A stretch of DNA of 64,000 bases, taken from Talinum fruticosum. Lineage: Eukaryota > Streptophyta > Magnoliopsida > Caryophyllales > Talinaceae. The stretch is taken from assembly GCA_021018815.1 (NCBI GenBank), contig JAITYX010000083.1, positions 2,418,001 through 2,482,000 of the forward strand. The letters run 5' to 3'. Within the stretch, counting starts at the first letter, position 1; each line of letters starts with the position of its first letter. Both the position numbers and the translations under genes were made by a program. This document shows, piece by piece, positions 12,363-24,020 of this stretch. The notes below the pieces were generated by a model. It made no database searches and was not told the DNA's origin. It worked only from the letters and a program-made list of their open reading frames with translations.

Positions 12363-12640
12363 TTCCGACCCTTTTTAATATATTGAATTTTGATCTCAAG
12401 GCATGAGTTAAGTGTGAATAATAATAAGGCATGCGTTTAGTGTGAATAATGATAAGCTAAATTTGATTGACTGCATTATCTTAGATATTATTCAAGTCCA
12501 TTTGATATTCTATTTTGTTATTTAATTATCTGCATTTTATGGAAAGATGTTGAGTAAATTAAATTCCGTAAATCTTGCATTTCATTCTGATTACCTAAGC
12601 AAATATTACTCTCAAATATTTTATCTAGTTGATCTTGCTA
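12363..12640 (+). mobile_element. Continuation of the interrupted older LTR
   Basis: From GAATTTTGATCTCAAG (about 12387) this stretch matches 2411-2600: both have ATTAAATTTGATTGACT-like sequence, GCATTATCTTAG, then TGCATTTTATGGAAA and GTTGAGTAAAT. It is the right-hand part of the element cut at 5862. The match fades after about 12610. Confidence 0.55.
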
Positions 12641-12734
12641 CACAGGTTGGCCTTTGGTGTAAGAAGTAGAACTGCTCTTGAGAGATATCCATGGAGGTAT
12701 CTGTGAAAATTTAGCCTGACACACTATTAAAAAA

Positions 12735-13010
12735 TTTATCATTGATAGAGGGAGCTTGTGAAAGAGGTACATGATAAGAACAACTCCCCACAATTGACTG
12801 AAAAATTGAATGTATATCAAACAGACACTTAGAATCACAAAAGAAAATTGGGATAAAATGGAAAATTTTATAATTGACAGAGGAGCCTTCTAAAGGAGGT
12901 ACATGAGAAGAACAATTGGTCACAACTGACTGAAACATCAAATGCATGTCATACACACACACACCTAGAATTAAAAAATTGGTGTAAAATGGAAAATTTC
13001 ACGAATTGAT
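12735..13010. repeat. Tandem repeat, about 132-bp period, two copies plus a partial third
   Basis: AGAGGTACATGA near 12764 and GGAGGTACATGA near 12896 mark corresponding points 132 bp apart. Each unit also contains AATTGACTGAAA or ACTGACTGAAA, a CA-rich part and AAAATGGAAAATTT. A third start appears near 13000 (GAATTGATAG). The minus-strand ORF over it is itself a two-fold repeat and is not gene-like. Confidence 0.8.
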
Positions 13011-13950
13011 AGATGACAAGTGATCCATACATAGCTTTGTGCTACACCCAAATCAAAAGGCAATGAGGCTATTTTCTGCCACAAACAGACACTTAAGGTA
13101 ACTGTATTTCACACCAGATTGAATATATCACAATGGACAATAGTTCTTACTTTCTAGGCATGCAAACTGCTATATTTCATTGGATAACTAAAGTAGTACT
13201 TGCCTATTTCCATCTCTTATTTCCATTTTCCTTCATTATTACTTATTCAACTATTGAATTGAACATTGATTCTCACATCAAAGCACATTCTCACTTTTAA
13301 GTTTTTATCAAACCCTGTGAAAACCTACATAACTCTTGATAGGTGCAATCAAAAGTTTAATATCAGTTTTTTTAATAATAGAACAATGTAAGTATTTAAT
13401 TCAATTATTAACTTATTTTCATACGTCTTATCCTTCAAATAAAAAGTAGAGAACAAATACATTTCTCTTTAGGCCATTTGTTTGTCCACCCACATAGACA
13501 TGATTCCAATCATGTATGCATTATTTTAGTAACGTAATCATAATCCATCTTCAATAGTTCTATTATCCATAAAGATATTTAGGTTCTAATCTTCAATCTA
13601 GTTAACTAAATTTTCCGACAAAAGAGGGGAAGTTCAAGGGTTCCTTACTCTTTAAAAATTATACTAGAAAAACATATACACATACATGCATTATCAATGC
13701 AACCTATATTCATCTTAGATTCTTAGGACATTAAACGACCATCTCTTCTATGTAGTAATGATTGAGCAATTTTTATCAACTCATCGTGATCAACGTACCC
13801 ACTTCAATCAATTTCATAACAAGTCTAAACAGAGAACTCTTTAAGTGATTTGTACTCATCTAGTACATCTGTTTGCTACCTCCAAATTATTCCATAAACG
13901 ATGCCCAAAATTGACAATTATAGAATGTGGGATTCATTGCAAACTTACCC
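13010..13950. other. AT-rich spacer, nothing recognised
   Basis: No ORF of interest, RNA gene or clear repeat was seen here. It separates the retroelement stack from the upstream region of CHLP. Confidence 0.5.
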
Positions 13951-14300
13951 GGAATCGAACAAATGATGGCCGGCATTGACGACGACGGTGGCAATGGCAG
14001 TGGAAATGGCAATGATGGGAATGTTGGGTTCCGGCGGCAACCACGGTGACGGTGATGGTGGGTAGTGGCTCTGGTGTTAGTTCTTGTCCTGCGTGCACGA
14101 GCAGCTGAGAGGCCCACAGGTACAGAAAATTCAGGACCGATGGACGACCTTGACGGTGACTGTGGCAGTTCCGGTGATGAGGAGGGTGAAGCAAAGGCGG
14201 TGACGAGTGATTGTGGGTGGTGCTGACGGTGACAGTTATGGTGCTTGAGGAGGAGTGGATCGATACCGAGCGTGAGGGAGGGAGAGTGGAAGCGTGAGGA
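13950..14300. repeat. Imperfect GGTGAC/GGTGAT-rich low-complexity tract
   Basis: Many GGTGACGGTGATGGTGGG-like words with interruptions. The minus-strand open frames are His/Arg-rich by composition. It may be an old minisatellite; a coding role is not supported. Confidence 0.5.
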
Positions 14301-14459
14301 GATAGAAAAAAATTAAAAAATAGTAATCATAATTAATGATAAAAAATCAACAATTTAATTATGATTGTTGAAATTTTTTTAACTAGGGAAGAATTATGCC
14401 TGAATTAACAAGTTTTTCAGGCCTAAGCATGTTTGGAGATAGACAATATAATGCAGCAA

Positions 14460-14467
14460 CACGTGGC
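14460..14467 (+). promoter_or_regulatory. G-box CACGTGGC upstream of CHLP
   Basis: CACGTGGC lies about 370 bp before the CHLP start codon. G-boxes bind bHLH (PIF) and bZIP (HY5) factors that control chlorophyll-pathway genes in light. The sequence is seen; its use here is inference. A weak TATA-like TATATCC occurs near 14706. Confidence 0.45.
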
Positions 14468-14835
14468 TGTCATGCATTGGTTAATCAACTCCATATCATC
14501 TGATCTTGAACTGCCAGACCTCCTTGCGTATCGTGTCTTAATTTTACCCACAACCACAGCCACACGGCCAAACCCACGCCCTGCAAAATCTCCTTCTATT
14601 CTCCTTTTTTCCTTTTCCCCCTCCAAATAATCCAATCACCTCCAGAATCCGCAAATTTCATCCCCACCCTTGAAAGCCGTCCATCCAACGGCTGTCACCC
14701 CCTCCTATATCCTTTACCATATCCTAATTCTTGACTAGAAATCAAAAAATAAAAATCCCAAACTCCAGCACGCTCCCACTCCACAAATCCACTCATTCTC
14801 TTTCCCAGCCCTGAGCTCGATCAGTCCCACTTCCA

Positions 14836-16654
14836 ATGGCTTCCTCCATGGCGTTCAAGCCCTTCACTGGCCTCCGCCAAACAAGCCCACTGTCCCCAGA
14901 ATCCCCAACATTATTCACCAAGCTCCCTGCCACCACCTTAACCACCCCTAAAGCTAAAATCAAAGCAGCTCTGACCAGCCCGAAGCTCGCCGGGCGCAAC
15001 CTCCGCGTGGCGGTGATTGGTGGTGGGCCGGCGGGGGATCGGCGGCGGAGACCCTGGCGAAGGGCGGGGTGGAGACGTTCCTGATCGAACGAAAGATGGA
15101 CAACTGCAAGCCCTGCGGTGGGGCGATCCCGCTATGCATGGTGGGAGAGTTTGACTTGCCGTTGGATATCATTGATCGGAAAGTGACGAAGATGAAGATG
15201 ATATCGCCGTCGAATGTGGCGGTGGATATTGGGCAGACTCTGAAGGGCCACGAGTATATTGGGATGGTGCGAAGGGAGGTTCTGGATGCGTATCTACGGG
15301 AGCGGGCAGCGGGGGCTGGTGCCACCGTTATTAACGGGTTGTTTTTGAAGATGGAGCTGCCGGAGTCGCCGGAGGCCCTTATAAGTTGCATTATACGGCA
15401 TATGATGCGAAATCGGGGGCCGCCGGCCAGAAGAAGACTCTTGAAGTGGATGCCGTTATTGGGGCTGATGGGGCCAATTCCAGGGTTGCCAAGTCTATCT
15501 CTGCTGGGGATTATGAGTACGCCATCGCCTTTCAGGTATGTATATATATATATATATATATATACATATATTATTATAGCATACTCTTTTCTTTTGCTCT
15601 GCTATGCTCTTTCTTTGCCTATACTGGTCTAAATTATGCCTAAACTCAATCCAAGTGTAAGTGTTTGACTGGTGTATCAGCTATCAAGTTTGATTAGCTG
15701 GTTCTTTATCTGCATTGTACTTGCTTTTGTGCCTTGTGCTTGGACTATAATTGCACAAGTAACCAATTCCAAATTTAGGCATCTGTTACAATTAAATTGG
15801 GAAGAGGGGTTAGTGGGAAATTAAATTTCCTTGTATTGGATTACTGGTAACATCGCGTTGCGTTATGTGACATTCTACAAAACAAGCCCATTACTGATTA
15901 CCTTTTTAAACGAAAACCGGAAATCTGAGCTGTCTCAACTAAATGCTTTCAGGAGAGGATCCGGATACCTGATTCAAAAATGCAGTACTATGAGAACCTA
16001 GCCGAAATGTACGTTGGGGACGATGTATCCCCCGACTTCTATGGGTGGGTATTCCCTAAGTGCGACCACGTGGCAGTCGGGACAGGCACAGTGACCCACA
16101 AATCGGACATAAAGAAGTTCCAGCTGGCGACCCGGATCCGGGCAATGGACAAGATCGAGGGAGGCAAGATAATCCGGGTGGAGGCCCATCCAATCCCGGA
16201 GCACCCGCGGCCTCGGAGGGTTCTGGACAGGGTGGCGTTGGTGGGGGATGCGGCAGGGTATGTGACCAAGTGCTCTGGGGAGGGGATCTACTTTGCGGCT
16301 AAGAGTGGTCGGATGTGCGCGGAGGCCATCGTGGAGGGGTCCGGGAACGGCTCACGGATGGTGGACGAGAGTGACATGAGGAGGTACTTAGAGAAGTGGG
16401 ACAAGAAGTACTGGCCTACCTACAAGGTGCTGGATGTGCTGCAGAAGGTGTTCTACCGCTCCAACCCGGCCAGGGAGGCCTTCGTGGAGATGTGCGCTGA
16501 CGAGTATGTGCAGAAGATGACATTTGATAGTTATTTATACAAGACTGTGGTCCCCGGGAACCCCTTGGATGACTTGAAGCTGGCCGTTCGCACCATTGGG
16601 AGCCTCGTCCGGGCTTATGGTTTGAGGAGGGAGATGGACAAGATTGAGGCTTGA
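14836..16654 (+). CDS. CHLP: Geranylgeranyl diphosphate/chlorophyll reductase, chloroplast (two 1-bp frame breaks)
   Basis: NADPH-dependent flavoprotein that reduces the geranylgeranyl chain to phytyl for chlorophyll, tocopherol and phylloquinone in plastids. The ATG at 14836 has a plant-type AATGGC context and starts a Ser/Thr/Pro-rich transit peptide of about 45 residues. Exon 1 is 14836-15535 and exon 2 is 15953-16654; the intron has GT..AG ends and begins with a TA microsatellite. Visible motifs are the dinucleotide-binding VAVIGGGPAG, the CKPCGGAIP segment after IERKMDNC, VIGADGANSRVAKSI, and VALVGDAAGYVTKCSGEGI in exon 2. The frame breaks twice, at the G run 15033-15037 and the C run 15376-15378; one extra base in each restores family sequence. 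The restored length, 467 residues, is normal for plants. Assembly error is likelier than a pseudogene because everything else is conserved. Confidence 0.93.
15536..15565 (+). repeat. TA microsatellite at the CHLP intron donor
   Basis: The intron starts GTATG and runs straight into about a dozen TA units. Length variation here would lie next to the 5' splice site. Confidence 0.9.
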
Positions 16655-17980
16655 TAGAACACACGGAAAGATCATACATTTGTTTGATCATCAACTGCGA
16701 TGGTGCTTGTTTGAGAATTGAGATCAAATGTATAATGTAACTAGCGAAATTTGCATTTTAGCTGAACAATTTTAGGCTGTGAACTAATATGGCTTGCTCT
16801 TCGGGAGGCCTGAATTTGCTGTGTTTTTATGTATATCTTGAATTTTGCTGTCCTTCCTGATCTTACATGACGTAGACGAGCTCCAAGACTTCTACATTAC
16901 GTTTGCGGAAGAGGATAGTCTGAGCAGATATTCTTTTGAGAATCAATATGTGATAAAGGTAAAATTCATTAATCGAAAAGACACAAGTCTTTTTAATAAG
17001 AATACATATAAAATATCAAAATCTCAAATATATTTCAAGAGACAAAAATGGTGGCATATTGACTTTGTGAATTTAGACATTGGATTACAGTTTTTCTCCA
17101 TTGTGCCTTGATTATGAGAATCACTTGTTGAGAGAGCCCCATGATCAAACTTATTGTTGGCCTAAAAGCTCCTGGCCGTGCCTTTTAAGTTGGTTTTGTG
17201 TTATGAGTTGGCTTTATTTTCTAAATTGGCCTTGTCGTTTGCCGAATGGGGAAAGATGGGAGCTCCTCAACCGAAGATATTTTGATTACTTGGCTAACTA
17301 TTTTGAGAAGTTGCTTCAAATTTTCCAAAGGAGATCAAATGAGTTTCTAGCCCGAGAAATGTCCCTATTCATGGGGACTTTGAGGAGGCTTAAGAAACAT
17401 TTTATGAGCTCGAGTCAAGAGCAAGCATCCAACAGATTTGGTCCCAAATCTATGTACTTCTCCACATATACGGAGAATTTTAGTGGAATATGTAATTGTA
17501 TGCGTACCCTTCGAAGAAGAGAAGTCTGATAATTCCCTGTTATTCATATACCATCGTTTTAAAAAACCGATAAAATAAGGGAACATGAGATGGAAGACCA
17601 ACGGGAAAACGGAAAAAGGAGGAGGGGAGGGGGTTAGGGGAAGGGATACAACTTACATGACCCATGTATCGTTTAATAATTGCTTCCTAGGACCATTTTG
17701 GTCATGTAACGTTTAATAATTGCTTACTAGGACCATTTTTTCATATAACTATACGTAACAGTTGTTTAACTTCTTATAAATTGTTTAAAAGATTAACAGT
17801 AAAAATAAAGGATAATTTACTCCGAAAATTTTTTAAATAAAAAATGAGAACTCTGTCTAATAATTCTTCTCGAGCTTTAGAAATAAGAGTAATTTGAAAA
17901 TAAATTAATGAGGCAAAAAACCTATTTTTCATTGTGTGAGCTCTTTTCCCTCCTTGTAGGGCGGGGGAAGATAGGAGTTC
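16655..17980. other. CHLP 3' flank and spacer
   Basis: The CHLP 3' UTR probably ends within the first 150 bases (an AATGTATAATGTAA-like poly(A) region near 16727-16740). The ORFs from 16845 and 17080 have no recognisable domain or splice context. A 40-bp direct repeat is present: CGTTTAATAATTGCTTCCTA at 17670 and CGTTTAATAATTGCTTACTA at 17710. Confidence 0.5.
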
Positions 17981-17989
17981 ATCTAAGCC

Positions 17990-19006
17990 ATGGAGTATCT
18001 AGAAGTGGACTGGGGAAAGTTGAAGCTGACTTAGGAGGAGCAAGTTGTAGAGTTTGAGGAGGAAATATTATAGGTTAAGAAGGATGAGATTGAACCGAAT
18101 TTCTTAGGAAGTTGTTGACACAAAATAGCGTAAATGTGATAGCAATGAAATCAGTTTTTACAAATATATGGAGACATGATAAAGGATTGGTGATTAGGGA
18201 ATTGGGAAAGAACCTTTCGTCTTCCAATTCTTCTCAGTAAAAGACTAAGAATTTGTGCTTAAGGAGGGTCCTTGGGAATTTAATGGGTGTATGCTACTGA
18301 CTAAAGAATTGACGGGGCGTGAGCAAGCATCGGAAATCCAATTCACTGAGACAATATTTTGGGTTAAAGCATATGATGTACCGGCTGTTCGACAAATCAC
18401 CTCATCTGCGAAATTATTAGGAGATAAAATAAGGACCTTCGTAGATATGAAGTAAGAGAACATGTTTGGACCTTATTGGTCTTTATGTTTTTGTGTGGAC
18501 CTTGACATTCAGAAACCATTGCATCAAGCTATGAATGTCAAGGTGGATGGTAAACAAATATGGATTTATTTTAAGTACCTTAAGCTTCCTAATTTCTGTT
18601 ATGGGTGTAGGCGATTGGGTCATCCTCTCAAATCATGCGAGGAAGTTAACTCGAATAATCTACAATATGATGCCTGGCTGGGGGTCACTATTGAAATCCT
18701 GGAGGCAAAATGCTAAAACTGAAACTTATGAGGAGAGAAAACTCTTATTGGCTAGTGTTTGATGATAAGAAACAACATAGTAAAAAGGGAGAGCCTAGTC
18801 ATGAGCCAGATAAGACAGGTTCGCTTACTGGTATGGTCATAGTTAAACCGTAGACGGTGAATGTGGCGAATGAGGTTTTTTAAAAGGAAGCCAGTTAGTA
18901 GAGGGGAGGTGAAGATCAGTGAGAAGATGAGAATGGTCAAAGAGGGAAGTGCCAGTTTGAATATTACTGCTAAAAAGGAGTTGTTTCTCAACCACTGTCG
19001 GGGTCA
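17990..19006 (+). pseudogene. LINE ORF1 relic (DUF4283 plus zinc knuckle)
   Basis: Conceptual translation in shifting frames follows ORF1 of plant L1-type LINEs. A block reading AMKSVFTNIWRHDKGLVIRE (18150-18200) leads to VLKEGPWEFNG (about 18257-18290), the DUF4283 core. Then comes QIWIYFKYLKLPNFCYGCRR followed by LGHPLKSC (about 18555-18640), a CX2CX4HX4C zinc knuckle. There are frameshifts near 18240 and 18455 and several stops downstream. ORF1 proteins bind the element's RNA. Nothing here is likely to be expressed as a full protein. Confidence 0.85.
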
Positions 19007-19156
19007 ATGAGTATCCTTCGTGTAAACTGTAGCAAAGCCAAACCTTGTGGGAAAGTTAAAGCTGCCTTTGGTTTTCTTCTTGGAAACCAAATTGAGCCAG
19101 TAAGGAGATAAGTTTGAAGGTGCATCAAATTAGAGACTTTTTTTGGGTTGTATGTG
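19007..19156 (+). pseudogene. LINE ORF2 start (endonuclease N-terminus), cut by a copia element
   Basis: ATG at 19007 opens MSILRVNCSKAKPCGKVKAA, the decayed counterpart of the usual MSILSWNCRGLG start of an L1-type endonuclease. The reading is lost in a poor stretch near 19100 and is interrupted at 19156. It resumes at 25873 with YVNSQGWSGG, which is where the family has its YVVNSQGRSGGLALLW-like motif. Confidence 0.8.
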
Positions 19157-19801
19157 TGTTGGGTGTGGCTCAAATCTTCACCTATTGCTTTGATGGCACG
19201 ACCAAGCCGAATTTGTCATGTCCGTGCCATCCCAACTGTGCTAGACCAAGTCGCAAGAAACAGAAGACACAAAAAGTGGACAGAGAGTAGGTACAGTTAT
19301 ACCCGTGCCTCATGACACGGGCGTGCCAACCTAGTACGACCATGCCAGGTCTTTGCGGAAGTTACGACTTTCAGTTTGTGGGCAAATTTTTCGGCAATTT
19401 TAACAAGTCGTGGGCAACGTTTTCGGCAATTTTAACAAGTCGTGGGCAACGTTTTTGCAGAGTTCTTAGAGAGGAAAATTAGTGAGAATAATTCCATCAT
19501 TATCACGTGAGAGTTTGGCAGAAAAATTGAGAGATAATTCCCCACCATTGTTAATTGAGTTTGAAAGAGATTCGTGAGAGAATTAAATCGTTGATCAAAT
19601 CGTTGTTCGATTGTGATTGTTTATACTTTCTCAAATCACAGTGAATTGTTTGTGCTCGTTGCCTCTGTAGTTTTTCCTGCATTGGGTCCACGTAAATTCT
19701 TGTGTCCATTTAATTTATTGCTTTCTTTTAATTCGTTATACTTTTGATTATCCTATTTCATCCGAATCGCTTCCGCATTCGAGTCACTCTAATTTCTAAT
19801 A
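19157..19801 (+). repeat. 5' LTR of the nested copia element
   Basis: Starts TGTTGGGTGTGG and ends CTAATA (CTAACA in the 3' LTR). It contains a 32-bp tandem duplication (TTCGGCAATTTTAACAAGTC from 19390 and again from 19422) that the 3' LTR lacks. A GGCACGACC..GTGCC palindrome-rich part lies near 19195-19350. Confidence 0.88.
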
Positions 19802-19859
19802 AGTGGTATCCGAGCCTACGGTTTAGGATGTCTTCAATTTGAAGGTTGATATTCGAAGT

Positions 19860-20680
19860 TTGATGCAAATATTAGTTTTAATCTCCGAAAGGTTCAAATG
19901 AAGGCGGTTCTCATTCAACATGTTATGGAAGGTTGTCACATGTGCTAGAGTTAAACCCCATTCGATTATCGATAAACAATGGGTTGCATACAAGAAGAAG
20001 AAACAAGGGACAATGAAAGAAGATGATCAAGAGGAATTGGAAGAGAAGGCACTTTCGGCTATATGGTTGTGCTTAGTGCCCCTGTGCTACAAGAGGTGCT
20101 TGACAAGACAAGCTGCGGTGGAGCTTTGTCTTCGATTGGAGGAACTCTATATGACGAAGAGTCTTGCCAACAAAATTCGTTTAAAGGAAAGTTTATACAT
20201 GTTCACAATGGCTGAAGGTGCTCCTGTTCAAAAGCGTCTAAATGATTTTAACTCGATCATTATAGACCTAAAAAGTTTAGATATGAAAATTGATGATGAG
20301 GACAAGGCAATTTTGTTGGTTGTTTGTTTACCCCTGCCGTATAAGCACGTTAAGAAATCTTTTATATAGTAATTCGATACTATATCGTTTGAGGATGTTA
20401 AGACAAATTTGTTGTCGAAAGAAAAGTTTCACCTTGATGTGCATAGTGAAAAGGCCGAGGGTTTGGTTGTTAGGGGTAGACCTTCTAAAAAGGGGAATGA
20501 GAGTAAGAAACATTCTCGTTCAAAGTCCAGCGGTCATCATGCCAATATATTTTGCAACTTCGTAAGAAAAAGGGTCATATTGTTGCCAATTGTTTTAAAC
20601 AAAAAAATAAGAAAGAAAGGGAGAAACAATCTCGAAACCCGATGTTGCTGATTGTGTCATTGAGTCGAGTCCGATGGTGA
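19860..20680 (+). pseudogene. Copia gag relic
   Basis: An ORF from 19920 contains LEEKALSAIWLCL, then LYMTKSLANKIRLKESLYMF and MAEGAPVQKRLNDFNSIIID, followed by MKIDDEDKAILLV. These are hallmarks of Tnt1/Tork-type copia gag (UBN2 family). Downstream frames hold the basic stretch and a decayed zinc knuckle near 20540-20600 (HHANIFCNF, KRVILLPIV out of frame). The original start is lost; the ORF opens inside the protein after a frameshift. Confidence 0.85.
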
Positions 20681-20699
20681 TGTCCGGGTTGCTACGCCT

Positions 20700-21070
20700 C
20701 TAGAAAAGAGGATATTGATGAATGGGTTTTGGATTCCGGTTGTACCTACTATATGCGTCATCATAAGGACTGGTTTACCACTTATGAGCATGTTGATTCA
20801 GGTATTGTTCTTATGGGAAATGATACTAAGTGTAAGGTTGTTGGGATTGGTACTGTTCGGATTAAAACCCACGATGGTGTAGTTCAAACCTCGTCAAAGG
20901 TTAGACATATTCCTGATATGATTTGTAACCTTATATCTTTGGGTACTCTTGAGGCAAATGGTTGCAGGTACTTGGGTAAGAATATTGTTCTCAAAGTAAC
21001 GAAGGGTGCATTGGTTCCGATGAAAGAAGTGAGACATGGAACTATATTCTCCAGGGCACTATAGTTACGA
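20700..21070 (+). pseudogene. Copia protease relic
   Basis: The ORF from 20729 opens with MDSGCTYYMRHHKDWF, where DSG is the aspartic protease active-site triad of copia elements (usually LDSGCTYHM). It continues through MICNLISLGTLEANG into the pre-integrase linker and stops at 21064. Confidence 0.85.
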
Positions 21071-21114
21071 GTGCTCGTAGCGGTTTTAAAGCGAGCATCG
21101 GGTACTAATTTTAC

Positions 21115-21830
21115 TAGTTTATGGCTTCGGGCCATATGAGTAAGAAATGGATGACTATTTTGAGTAAAAGAGGTCTTTTGGGTAACGAAGGTACGGGGAA
21201 GCTTGACTTTTGTGACCATTGTGTCTTTGGGAAACATAAGAGGGTGAGTTTCTTAAGCTGCAAAGCACCATATATAGGGGATCCTAGATTACTTTTATTC
21301 GAGTTATGGGGTCCTTCTAGAGTTGCTTCGTTTGGAGGCGCATGCTGACATTTGTTGATGATGATTCTCATAAAATGTGGGTTTATTTCTTGAGACAGAA
21401 AAATAGAGCATTCCCTATGTTTAAGAAATTCAAGGCCTTGGTAGAGAATCAAACCGGGAGAAAAATCAAGAAGCTTAGGACTGACAATGGTCTTGAGTTA
21501 TGTGAGGAAGAGTTCAATGACTTCGCGCGAGTTCGGGGATTGCGAGACACAAGACACTTTTTGGGAAGCCTCAATAAAATGGCGTTACGGAGCGTATCAA
21601 CTGGACTCTTTTGGAGAGAGCTCGTTGCATGCTCTCTAATGTTGGACTTTGGGATAACAAACCTTTACGAATGCGGGTATTACAACGACTATATATCTCA
21701 TCAAGCTATCTCCACATTCTCGCATTGATTTCAAGATTTTTAAAGAAGTGTGGTCAAGTAACCCCGTTGATTATTCTATTCTTAAAGTTTTTTGGTATCC
21801 TGCATATGTTCATGTGAACAATGGAAAGTT
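21115..21830 (+). pseudogene. Copia pre-integrase and integrase relic
   Basis: [20 protein letters not shown] (from 21130) with [14 protein letters not shown] supplies part of the HHCC zinc-binding domain. [20 protein letters not shown] (from 21342) and KIKKLRTDNGLELCEEEFND give two of the catalytic acidic residues (DDD-E type core). Frameshifts occur near 21345 and 21540. Confidence 0.85.
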
Positions 21831-22249
21831 GACCCCTAGGGCTTTAAAATGTAAGTTTCTTGGTTATGTATATGAGTCTAAGGGATATCGGTTGTGGTGA
21901 CTTGAAACACATAAAATCATTCAAAGTAAGGATGAAACCTTTAACGAAACTGTTATGTTATCTTTTGGAGAAAACACTTTAGCTTTTTTTACTGGTATAG
22001 GCGATCGGCAAGATACTAGCGAGAAGGTGGAGTTTGAGTTGCCGGTTTAAGGTGGAGCTGTTGGCGATTCCAATAGGGAGGTTCATGTTCATGAACCTAT
22101 CTCGGATGCAAGTCCTCTTCAGCCTCGGGTGGAGGTTGTTCGTTCTATAGCCTCGTGATCGGCAAAGAAGGGCTATTAGAAGGCCAGCTCATTTCACGAG
22201 ATGACGAAGATGGTTTTGTTGTCTATTCTCTTACTCGTGGAACATGAGA

Positions 22250-22700
22250 CTCCGGAAGGTGCAGAACCTTCAACCTACTTTGAAGCTATCTCATGTCCAA
22301 GTTCACCGAATTGGGTCCTAGCTATGTAAGAAGAAATGGAGAATCTCCACAAGAATGGGACTTGGGATCATTATGAACTACCTAAAGGTCGATGAGTCTT
22401 GACGACCAAGTGGATCTACAAAAGAAAGGAAGACATACCTAGGGTTGAAGCTGCAAGGTGGAAAACACCGTTGGTCGCTCATTGATGCAACCAAAAGGAA
22501 GGTATTAGCTTTAATGAAGTTTTCTCTCCTGTTGTTTGTCATACCTCAATTAGAGTGCTTGTTGTTTTTGTTGCTCTGTTTGACTTGGAGTTAGAGTAAC
22601 TGGATGTTAAAGCGAGTTCTTACACGAGAGTTGGAGGAAGAGATTTATATGAGGAAACGGTTAGTTTCTACGGCTCACAAATGAAAGTAACCTCGAGTGA
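22250..22700 (+). pseudogene. Copia reverse transcriptase, N-terminal part
   Basis: Reads EEMENLHKNGTWDHYELPKG, TKWIYKRKED, then SFNEVFSPVV and LEEEIYM, with stop codons between. These are the first RT blocks. The frame is lost at about 22690, where unrelated AT-rich DNA begins. Confidence 0.8.
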
Positions 22701-24020
22701 ATATTCGAGGGCGTCGAACCACGAGGAGTAAGGTTTCAAGTATTGGAGTTTAATTCAAGCAGCTCAAGCTAGGTCAAATCAAATGTGGGAAAATTAAGTA
22801 ATAAAAACTAAATTAAAGAAAGTTAAAAAGGTGACTCCCAAAAATATAGATGAAAACTCTTTCAATCATTTCATCGAACACTTGGTAGGTATGAGTAAAA
22901 ACTCAAATTTTCATGCATAAATTGGGTGTGTCTAAGCCTAATACATGACCAACTAGCCACGAAAGGACTAATCACAAAACAAGACAACCAAACTACTCAC
23001 TAAACATGAAAAAATTCAAGCTAAAATTTAAACTAGCAACATAACAAATAAGCATGGAGAAGAAAGAGAAAACTAAACTAACTTACATAAATCAAACAAA
23101 TAAACATAAATCAACAACAAAAATAGCAAATATATAAACAAAACATAAACTAAACTAACATTAATCTAACGAAATTAACAAGAACAAAGTAAGAAAAAAG
23201 AGAGAGAGAAGAAGAAAGCTTAGCCATATAAGCTCCAAAGCTCCATGGTTCATAATATTCAACCCAAATCTACACTAATATAACCTAATTAATCTCCCTA
23301 ATTGAGTTTTACTTTGGCTAACGATAAATCTAATCTAACTCCTAAACGCTAAGTAAGGGCTCTCTTCAAGAGACTTCTCCCCCAAAATGTAGCCAAACCC
23401 AGTTTAAATAGGCTAAAAATAGCCAAAACCGAGACTTGGGGACTTGGTACGGTCGTGCCAAGTGACATAGGCATGACCATGCCAGGCTCCTGCTGAAAAA
23501 GTAGAAAAATGCCCAAATAAGGGCCACCACAGCCTACCCCACGACCATGGGCCAGATTGTGGGAGCTGCCACAGGCTGTGTCATGGCCTGTGGGCAGGCC
23601 GTGGGGCCTTCAAATGGCCTTTTCTTGCTTTGACTTTTGTTGGACGGCACCAGGACTAGTCCGAGGTGATCTCGGCGGCTCGCGATTACTCTGAAGGGTT
23701 CTCGAGAGGTTTTCTTGGGTCCCGGAATGACACAAATACTTGAACTTTGAGTGTGGTGATTCGAAACTTTACTTTTAACTCTCGAAGTTTTTGCGAAACG
23801 TTCACTGGGCTTGCGGATGGTCCGACATGGCTACGACAAATTGAATATGGATCTTTGAAGCTTGATTTGCCGAAATCATCATCATTTTCGCTCTATTCTC
23901 TGCAAGTTGTCGGGGTTTGGCTTATTTCCTACAAAAGTAAATAAAACAAGTAAAAATCATAAATTATATTATTTACGAGCCAAAAATAAGTGTTAGAGGG
24001 CGTATCAAATACGTCATTTA
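22690..24020. mobile_element. About 1.3-kb non-coding insertion inside the copia RT
   Basis: AT-rich in its first half, with palindrome-rich GC-richer text near 23440-23610 (TACGGTCGTGCCA, GCCGTGGGGCC). GTCGAACCACGAGGAGTAAGG near 22714 resembles a motif at 27780 (TTCAATCCGTGAGGAAAG) in another insertion. RT sequence resumes at about 24038 (GFVVPGKEYCVCWLKKSLYG). GAGGGCGT occurs near both ends (about 22709 and 23994), which may mark its boundary. Class not determined; it resembles LTR or LARD sequence. Confidence 0.55.

Noticed and set aside
16845..17529. ORFs downstream of CHLP as a gene
   Set aside because: No domain, no coherent frame beyond single ORFs, and a short direct repeat follows nearby.
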